From contig NC_134035.1 of assembly GCF_964204645.1 (NCBI RefSeq), positions 11,451,951 through 11,515,950 on the forward strand: 64,000 bases of DNA, in the 5' to 3' direction. The notes beneath the pieces were generated by a model. That model did not search any database, was not told the DNA's origin, and worked only from the letters and a program-made list of their open reading frames with translations. Made by a program: the position numbers and the translations under genes. This document shows, piece after piece, positions 59,001-64,000 of the stretch (positions are counted from its first letter, which is position 1; each line of letters opens with the position of its first letter). Source of the DNA: Tubulanus polymorphus (Eukaryota > Nemertea > Palaeonemertea > Tubulaniformes > Tubulanidae).

Positions 59001-59688
59001 CACTGCGCTGCGGTGTAGAAAGGTTAAATCATAGGAAATGAATCAATTTTAACTGAAGAGTCAAATTTAACCATCAAGTGAAATCTCGGGACGTCTTGAT
59101 GTCATTTGAAACTGCTTAGTTAGCACGTTACATATCCGATTGTAAGCTGAACTTTAATCAAATATCCGATTGTAAGCTGAACTTTAATCAAATGCGAATC
59201 ATGGAAATATCGCGGTACTGGAATAAGGATTTTATCGCCTGTCATATATGATGTTCATTTTATAGTTAATCCAAGGTGGATTCAAGCACCAGATAAACAA
59301 TTTCAAAGATCCAGCCCTGAAAACAGGTGTTATCCTCGTCGAGCTGGTCGCAGCCATCAAGAAGAATATAGTCAACTTTGATCTGCTCTCTGATGGAAAC
59401 AGCGATGAGGTAAGTAGTTGATAGAGTTGATTTAGTCTTTACCTATGCCTAAACTTGATATAGTTTAAACTGAAAGTTGGAATGTTTTTCAAATGTTTTC
59501 CGTTTCAGGACTATATGGCGAACGCAAAATACGCGATCGGCGTCGCAAGGAAAGCCGGCGCCGCCGTGTACGCTCTGCCCGAAGATATCGTCGAAGTCAA
59601 CCCGAAAATGTTGCTGACGATGTTCGCTTTCCTGATGTTGTTAGACATTAATATATCGACGGGCTCGAATGAGACACGAGCGATCTAA
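41070..59688 (+). CDS. Plastin/fimbrin, actin-bundling protein
   Basis: Calcium-regulated actin cross-linker of microvilli, stereocilia and leading edges. Exons: 41070-41138, 45087-45242, 47805-47968, 48619-48702, 49069-49276, 49808-49993, 50278-50355, 52013-52024, 54766-54976, 57551-57727, 58532-58743, 59266-59409 and 59509-59688 (TAA), giving 626 aa, the usual plastin length. Two intact EF-hand loops ([24 protein letters not shown]) are followed by a linker and four calponin-homology domains in two actin-binding modules. Plastin signatures include [92 protein letters not shown] and the CH4 stretch [18 protein letters not shown]. The tail after CH4 ([12 protein letters not shown]) differs from vertebrate plastins. 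The start is the ATG at 41070, in frame with the EF-hands. Confidence 0.97.
42291..42456. repeat. MITE with GGGATCATTCATTTATTACG termini
   Basis: GGGATCATTCATTTATTACG, followed by TACGCA, at the left pairs with TGCGTACGTAATAAATGAAT, followed by GACCCC, at the right. The interior is about 115 bp without coding capacity. It lies in plastin intron 1. Confidence 0.85.
42954..43113 (+). mobile_element. 5'-truncated non-LTR retrotransposon tail (LINE relic)
   Basis: Translation gives [17 protein letters not shown] followed by [16 protein letters not shown]. This matches the conserved C-terminal end of LINE reverse-transcriptase polyproteins (pattern R-x-F-x-x-A-x-P-x-L-W-N-x-L-P ... F-K-x-x-L/M-x-x-Y-L-F). 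No upstream RT motifs are present, so it is a dead fragment within plastin intron 1. Confidence 0.75.
43805..44168. mobile_element. Foldback element with tRNA-like arms, copy 2 (best preserved)
   Basis: The right arm carries AGGTTCGAATCCCTGCCGGG, a B-box-like pol III motif. The left arm carries the reverse complement (CAGGGACTCGAACCTGATGG). Arms of about 110 nt (43805-43925 and 44057-44167) are inverted copies around a conserved centre with CAGATTGCTCGTTGTATAAT and GGGATTTCTGATTGG. The element sits in plastin intron 1. Confidence 0.75.
44605..44626 (+). other. Potential G-quadruplex run
   Basis: G7-A-G5-A-G3-T-G4, which meets the usual G3+N1-7 pattern, on the coding strand of plastin intron 1. 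Confidence 0.6.
44815..44955 (+). mobile_element. Half-copy of the tRNA-like foldback family
   Basis: It contains GTAATCTGATTGGTGCAGCA, CATGTATCTGTGCA and GATGCCATCCGGGTCAAATC, matching the centre and right arm of 43805-44168 with about a quarter of sites changed. The left arm is absent. Confidence 0.55.
45454..45749 (+). mobile_element. 296-bp TTAA-bounded MITE (piggyBac-like), copy 1
   Basis: TTAACCCTTTCAGTGC at the left and GCACTGAAAGGGTTAA at the right are exact inverted copies whose outer bases are TTAA, as for piggyBac-type target duplications. Inside are three ACACCGC-CTGCGGTGTA-type palindromes. It lies in plastin intron 2. An inverted copy of the same length is at 57783-58078. Confidence 0.85.
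46945..47105. repeat. GGCC-AAATT dispersed repeat, copy 3
   Basis: GAGTTGGCCCGACCAAAACT, GAATTAGGCCCGTG and CTGGGCTAAATTGTTTCATC follow the order of copies 2 and 4. It is intronic in plastin. Confidence 0.45.
48303..48390. repeat. Foldback element, ACGCA-CGACGCA-GGAAACA family (short)
   Basis: AAACGCACAAGACACTGGGA at the left pairs with GTATCGTGTGTGTTGGGCTT at the right, with GAACATGTTTC at the centre. Plastin intron 3. Confidence 0.6.
50638..51010. repeat. Composite repeat rich in CTTAAGTC/GACTTAAG words
   Basis: The sequence GTGAAGGCTTAGATTTAAG recurs twice (50638 and 50891), and inverted TCTTAAGT/ACTTAAGA words are scattered between. The block ends with ACTGGGCC. Similar words occur in SLC22 introns near 10800-10990 and 17160-17340. 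Plastin intron 7. Confidence 0.5.
51391..51525. repeat. MITE with CTGGGTCCGGTTTCACGAAA termini
   Basis: ACTGGGTCCGGTTTCACGAA with AAAGTTTAA at the left pairs with TTTAACTTTTTTGTGAAACT followed by GGGCCC at the right. The ~80-bp interior is non-coding. Plastin intron 7. Confidence 0.75.
52013..52024 (+). CDS. 12-nt plastin microexon (Glu-Ile-Met-Glu)
   Basis: GAGATAATGGAG lies between a strong polypyrimidine tract ending CCAG and the donor GTAAAG. It is exactly 4 codons in phase 0, between exons 7 (ends 50355) and 9 (starts 54766), which are also phase 0. It falls in the linker at the start of CH2's second half, just before [11 protein letters not shown]. It can be included or skipped without shifting the frame. 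Confidence 0.75.
53713..53943. repeat. Foldback MITE with GAAGATGACT...GTCGAAACGTTG arms
   Basis: GGAGAGAATCCCACAATTAT at 53713 pairs with ATCATTGTGGGATTCTCTCC at the end. Inside are TCAACGTTTCGACTATATCC with GTCATCTTCAGG, answered by CTGAAGATGACT and GTCGAAACGTTGA. Arms of about 90-100 nt. Plastin intron 8, related to 22568-22683. Confidence 0.85.
54561..54615. repeat. Short dispersed repeat shared with 36471-36525
   Basis: CAAACGAAATTTACCAGCCA, AACAGGGAAATT, CCTATTTTAAGATG: the same order as the copy in the EAAT-like intron. Confidence 0.6.
55525..55566 (+). CDS. Candidate 42-nt plastin cassette exon
   Basis: After TATTTCAAG, the sequence reads in frame from exon 9 (phase 1) as [14 protein letters not shown] and ends in phase 1 at CGTG|GTAGGT. 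It can therefore be included or skipped between exon 9 (ends 54976) and exon 10 (starts 57551). The ESREER peptide echoes ETREEK at the end of exon 9 and the KEER/REER that precedes the YRNW/FRNW of CH3 in other plastins. Skipping gives the canonical ETREEK-TYRNW join, so the exon is probably alternative. Confidence 0.5.
55781..55907. repeat. Foldback element with CGCACACGAAACAAGAAACA arms
   Basis: TAAAGCCTAGCGCACGCGGA plus GAAACAAGAAACA at the left pairs with TGTTTCTTGTTTCGTGTGCG plus TAGGTTTTA at the right. Plastin intron 9. Distantly similar to the ACGCA-CGACGCA family. Confidence 0.7.
57783..58078 (-). mobile_element. 296-bp TTAA-bounded MITE (piggyBac-like), copy 2
   Basis: Same element as 45454-45749, inverted and of identical length, with TTAACCCTTTCAGTGC and its inverted copy at the ends. 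It carries the same ACACCGC-GCGGTGTA palindromes and the internal TTTGACACTTGCTG / CAGCAAGTGTCAAA segment. It lies in plastin intron 10. Confidence 0.85.
58975..59030. repeat. Degraded fragment of the TTAA-bounded MITE
   Basis: CTGCACTGCGCTGCGGTGTA, followed by GAAAGGTTAA, resembles the GCGGTGTA...AAAGGGTTAA end of the full elements. Plastin intron 11. Confidence 0.45.
59132..59190. repeat. 30-bp direct duplication, two units
   Basis: ATATCCGATTGTAAGCTGAA and the following CTTTAATCAA occur twice in tandem in plastin intron 11. Confidence 0.9.
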
Positions 59689-60584
59689 AACACGTATCAT
59701 CACGAGGAGGGCGCGAAACCCATAAAACATCACAGAACATCATAGAACATCATCGTTATTAGGGTTAATCAAGAACTATCATCGCTTATTGGCTGTAAAA
59801 AAGCGTACCACGCGTTTTTGTCAATCGGTGTTCGTACGGTCTCCAAAACAAAACGTTCAAAATAGTAATTGAAAAATGGGATTTAGAGATTCGGGTTTGT
59901 AAAACCTGTAGAGAAATGAGTGTAAAGATCGAGTATGAGTTGGAGTCTATATACTACAAGAAAGCTTCATACTGATTGACGAATTCATTCAATGAGACCA
60001 GTGGTGTTGAAGTAATGATGACTGGTTAAGAAGACTGATGTTAATCTCAGTATTCAGAGTTTGAGTTAAAGTTAAGGTTAAGGGGTAATTCGTAGATCGT
60101 GGGAATAATAGGGTCTGGATTTTGTTTTTTACTGAAAATAGATCTCGAGTAGGAGCTGTACGAATTCTGGTTAGATAAAACCGAAAGGATAGAAGAACTT
60201 GATCGCGAAATAGAAAACAAACGAATGAATGGCCGTATTATTTGTTCGTCATAGAGAAATGTTCGTTAATATACCGAAAGAGAAAAACAAGAAACTGAAG
60301 TATTTTACGCAACGCGATAGAAGAATATATGCAACAAAAACGTTTTTATTGTTGAAAGAAAATTGAAAATTTTTGTACATATATATAGATATATATATCA
60401 TATGTAACTGAGTATGAAAGGCTACGTATGATTTTGAAAACATTTCGAAATTTTATTACCGTAATGCGGCGTATTTTACGAAGCGGGGATATTCAATACG
60501 GGGAAGGGAAGAATGCGTCCATTGCTTGTATATAGTGTGATGATTCTGAAGAAAATCTACTTCGATCGAAGTATCGACTATAAA

Positions 60585-60905
60585 GTGTGCCAACAATTGT
60601 CTTCTGCCGCGATCACGCCAAACGAGGCCCCGAACGTTCACACTGGTGCCAAGTGGCCCAACCAAAGATGTTTGAGACCAGGACATTCATGCCAAGTTTT
60701 AGCACGGGTCAAATTATTGCGTGTGAATGCTCATCGGTTCTGGCAGTGACTCGCCTCACTTGCCACAGCATCATTTTCATAGTATTTCAGTAATGAGTGA
60801 GTGATTGATGTGACTCTGAGCGCGGCTCAAATCTGACTTGGGTCTGGTCGGGCTAGTTCGACCCAGGCCAAATTGTCTCCACGTGATCGCGGCTTTAATT
60901 CCATT
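60585..60905. repeat. GGCC-AAATT dispersed repeat, copy 4 (longest)
   Basis: It begins TGCCAACAATTGTCTTCTGC with CGCGATCACG and ends CAGGCCAAATTGTCTCCACG followed by TGATCGCGGCTTTAATT. The ends are therefore inverted copies of each other, and the element looks like a complete foldback of about 320 bp. Other copies are fragments. Confidence 0.6.
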
Positions 60906-61884
60906 TTACTAGGGAACAATTCACTCTCTGATGATTTACCGAATATTTTTAGATTTCGAAATTTTTTCGCAGTTTATAATTCCATAAAGAAAATATTTAA
61001 CAAGTATTAATACAGTTACTTATCGTCGTAATAGTTTCCATTCCTATTCAGATCTTGTAAAGAAAAAACATTCCTCTTTGTTTTTTTTTTCGACGTTTAA
61101 TGCTAATACTTGTTAATTTTCTAGACATTCTGTATTGTTATTTGCCAATTGTTCGAACGGGCAACTTGCCATCCATCTGATGGAAGGTATGATAGTGTTA
61201 TGGGAATTAACTTTTGGTTTTTCCGTAGAATTTCAAGTTGGTTAGTTGAGTTGTTCAGAAGTATACTGCTGCCGCGAAAAAGAGAATTTCACAAGTGCAA
61301 TCCTCGATTTCCACAGCACTTTTCACCATTCGGTCCATTCCGTCAATCTTTTGTCTTCATGATAATTATTACTGCTTCAGTCAACATAAATATTCCTTCT
61401 AGCTTCCATTTATTTAAAAAAATTAAAGTTTTCATTTTTGTTTTTTGAAGAAATTATTATACATAACCGTTTCTCATCTTGCCAATGACATTTCGTTTGG
61501 AAAATTGCTTGCCATTTTTTTTGCATTTATTTTTATCGATTCGATTTTTTTTTCAGTTCATGACATCGATATCGATACAAGCTGCTTGTATAAAAAATCC
61601 CTGTTTTCCCTGTAACAACTTTCCATTCTTTTATGCTTATCGATAATGTTTAGAAAGTTGATTTGGTTTGACATGTGTAATCTCCATCTTACAATGAGGC
61701 GCCGACAGACCTGTTAGCTGTTACCGCAGTTCGAGCTGCAATACAGGACAGAATAGTTCCACAGTTGAGTTCCTAGGCTCGGTAGTTGTGTTTGTTTGTG
61801 ATAAAAAAGGCACGTGTTTCTGGTACAAAATGCAAGTAAGAAACATCGCATAATTTCCAATCGCATTTTAACCCATCCTCCTTC

Positions 61885-62445
61885 GGAAGTGATTCGAACC
61901 AGATTGCATCTCTCGACTCGGCCATGGCACGAAACCCTGCCACGCTAGACCCGGTGTGCAGGTTTACCGCACAAAAACATCTACCAGCAATCAGATTGCG
62001 TCTTGTATAATCGATTGGGCAAATTTCACGGAAAAAACAAAATAATAATAATAATAATAATAATAATATGTGTCTTATAAAGCGCTAAATCCAGCCAGGC
62101 TGCTCAGAGCGCTTTACATTTTCGGTATTATTACCTAGGCCAATTTTATACTCTAACATGTATCAGTCATCTCTCCCTGGGGAGAAATAACACCGAGCTG
62201 CTAACAAGCGCTCTGGAGTCATCTCTCCGGCCAGGTACTCATTTACTCCTGGATGGAGAGAGATGATGAGGATAAGTGTCCTGCCCGAGGACACTACGGC
62301 AATGTACGGGGATATAACGGTAAATGGAAAAACCCGAAACTAGAATAAAATAGTATTTGCTGATTGGCGTCATCTGTCATATCAAATGGGGAGTCTCGAT
62401 GTAATTGGGTTCGAATCAGCGCCGACGGAGGATGATTCCGAATGA
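61885..62445. mobile_element. Foldback element with tRNA-like arms, copy 3, interrupted
   Basis: The left part (61885-62037) has GTGATTCGAACCAGATTGCA, CCATGGCACGAAACCCTGCC and AATCAGATTGCGTCTTGTAT. The right part (62321-62445) resumes with TAAATGGAAAAACCCGAAAC and ends GGGTTCGAATCAGCGCCGAC plus GGAGGATGA. The two parts are contiguous in copies 1 and 2, so the block between them is an insertion. Confidence 0.75.
62038..62320. mobile_element. Nested insertion with AAT microsatellite end
   Basis: About 283 bp inserted in the foldback element. It opens with (AAT)n (about 9-10 units, 62039-62068) and then TCTTATAAAGCGCTAAATCC, CAGAGCGCTTTACA, two CATCTCTCC-containing segments and GTCCTGCCCGAGGACACTAC. 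The simple-repeat end and lack of inverted termini suggest a SINE-like retroposed sequence in minus orientation, but there is no recognisable pol III promoter. Confidence 0.6.
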
Positions 62446-63759
62446 ACCGGACAAAAAGTTTGTGCATCTAAATTGTTCTAGAATCGTCATTGTAAATGAT
62501 ATGATGCTGTATAGAGAATATTTATATATAAAAAGATTGCGGGGATTTTATTGTAAAAACTCGCCGTTCATTATTTTATCGGTGTCGGGTGTGATTTTAA
62601 GATATAGAGCTGCTACTGTTGATCGATGCTCGAATACGTTTCGCAATTAATCGACGATTCGTAATCGCGCGCGGCAACTACGCGAAACATTGTTTTAACG
62701 GTGATTTGTTTTGATACGTTATAATTGTGATAATTATTATTTTAAGTTGTACATATTGAAGAACTCTGAAGAGAGGATACAAAGTTTGGTAGAATTAGTG
62801 TATTTTAGCTTACGTAGAGTTTATTATTATGATTATTATTATCATTTAATCTTCTGGGTCATCGACTGGTTTGCACTCGGGCGATGGGGTTAACTCAGTT
62901 GACTAACTGGTCGATTAAAACTGGCCCCTGTATTTTACCCGAGAGATTCTTTTTTTAAACGCGCTTAGTTGGACGAGGCATGAATTAAGCTGCGGCAAAG
63001 TGCGGTACACCTTTGTTGAAATGATCAAAATCATCCAATCCTGACCATTATCTAGGATGCATACGCTATGTTATTACCTCTCTCCTTGTAAGTTGCTTGA
63101 CTGGTTTTGAACGCTCTGATATAAAGTACTAAACGTATTTTGCTGCAAGTTAAGTTGGTTTTTAGTTGCTTGTACACTTATCAGGAGGGCCGAAAAGTAT
63201 TTGTGATTGATATATGCTTTATTAAAGTCGGCACGAGATTTCTTGATTATTTGATGAATTGCTATTGAAGCTCCGCATGACCATCAAACCATCTATCTCA
63301 ATGACTAAGGCCTACAGGTTAAGACGACCTTTGAACAAATTCACAAAGAATCACTAGGGGCGTGTCACTACTTACCGCATCATTACATTTTAATGACACA
63401 CGAAAATTAGGAGATTTTGTTTACGACGCTTCCATTTCATTGAGTTGATTACTTGTGATATAGAATGATTAAACTGAATGGATTGTCCAGGGTTGTTTTA
63501 CTGCGTCTACGTGATTTGTACTTTGCCCATACAATTCACATCATTACGAAATAAGTTCTTCCATTTTGGTTTTTGTTCCTCACAGATTACCACTAGCGGT
63601 ACTTAATGTTCACGGATTCGCTCGCCGGGAATTTCGACCTGATTGCATTGCGACCCTCTGCGCGACAAGTTGAAACTCGGCACCGTAGTAAGATGGGTGC
63701 ATCGCCGGTATTATTGCCACGCAGGTCTACTACGGGAAGGGTTTGTAATGCCCAGGACC

Positions 63760-63867
63760 CGGTTCCACTGTTTATGGTTAAGATTTGACGTAGGCAGGTG
63801 TTCAGACATTGGAAATGAAATAGTTTTAATACTAGTTTAAATCTTAACCGATGACTGTGGGACTCGG
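63760..63867. repeat. Foldback element with CCGGTTCCACTG termini
   Basis: CCGGTTCCACTGTTTATGGT followed by TAAGATTT at the left pairs with AAATCTTAACCGATGACTGT followed by GGGACTCGG at the right. It is a diverged relative of 24691-24790. Confidence 0.65.
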
Positions 63868-64000
63868 TTTGAATTCTTTCTCGATGTTAAGATATTTCAA
63901 ATTGAACTACAGGGTTCACAGTAGTAAAGCGGAGGTAATAGTTAGCATTTTTTGTAAGTAAAAGTACCGTAAGCACTTTTTTAAAGCTAAGGTGACATTT

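Larger units (their letters stand above)
59689..64000. other. 3' flank of plastin, no gene found
   Basis: The first part is presumably the plastin 3' UTR, but I could not find a clean AATAAA in the first kilobase. The remainder holds the repeats listed separately (60585-60905, 61885-62445, 63760-63867) in otherwise unique AT-rich DNA. Reading frames here are short and unrecognisable. Confidence 0.55.

Overview
This is animal nuclear DNA: AT-rich, intron-dense (GT-AG introns, one clear GC-AG), with single-copy metazoan genes and many short foldback elements. The proteins (tetraspanin, plastin, an EAAT-type SLC1 carrier, SLC22 carriers, a class A GPCR) and the repeats suggest a marine invertebrate bilaterian, possibly a lophotrochozoan. 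The species cannot be named from the sequence alone. All gene models were built by hand by joining exons whose splice phases agree.

Layout. (1) 1181-3788, +: tetraspanin, exons 2-7 visible, first exon not found. (2) 6346-7384, +: divergent calmodulin-like EF-hand protein, first exon not found. (3) 7761-24222, -: three tandem 12-exon SLC22-type transporter genes. Copies A and C are intact (557 and 577 aa). The middle copy B has a 58-nt frameshifting deletion in exon 5. (4) 26330-29265, -: class A GPCR with signal peptide, 3 exons, 457 aa. (5) 31245-35946, -: SLC1/EAAT-like carrier, 10 exons plus a probable first coding exon at 39546-39596 (538 aa in total). It has substitutions at several sodium- and substrate-site residues. 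(6) 41070-59688, +: plastin/fimbrin, 13 exons, 626 aa, with a 12-nt microexon and a candidate 42-nt cassette exon. (7) 59689-64000: 3' flank, repeats only.

The genes do not form a functional cluster. The only local family is the SLC22 array, which looks young: A and B share near-identical introns, and exon 2 of C looks gene-converted. The EAAT-like gene and plastin are divergently arranged about 1.5 kb apart.

The rest is dominated by miniature inverted-repeat and foldback elements. These include a pair of 296-bp TTAA-bounded elements in opposite orientation inside two plastin introns, a nearly perfect 238-bp palindrome in the first GPCR intron, a family of foldbacks with tRNA-like arms (one interrupted by a nested insertion), a truncated LINE tail and two long TA microsatellites. 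I saw no rRNA, functional tRNA, CRISPR array or prokaryote-type system.
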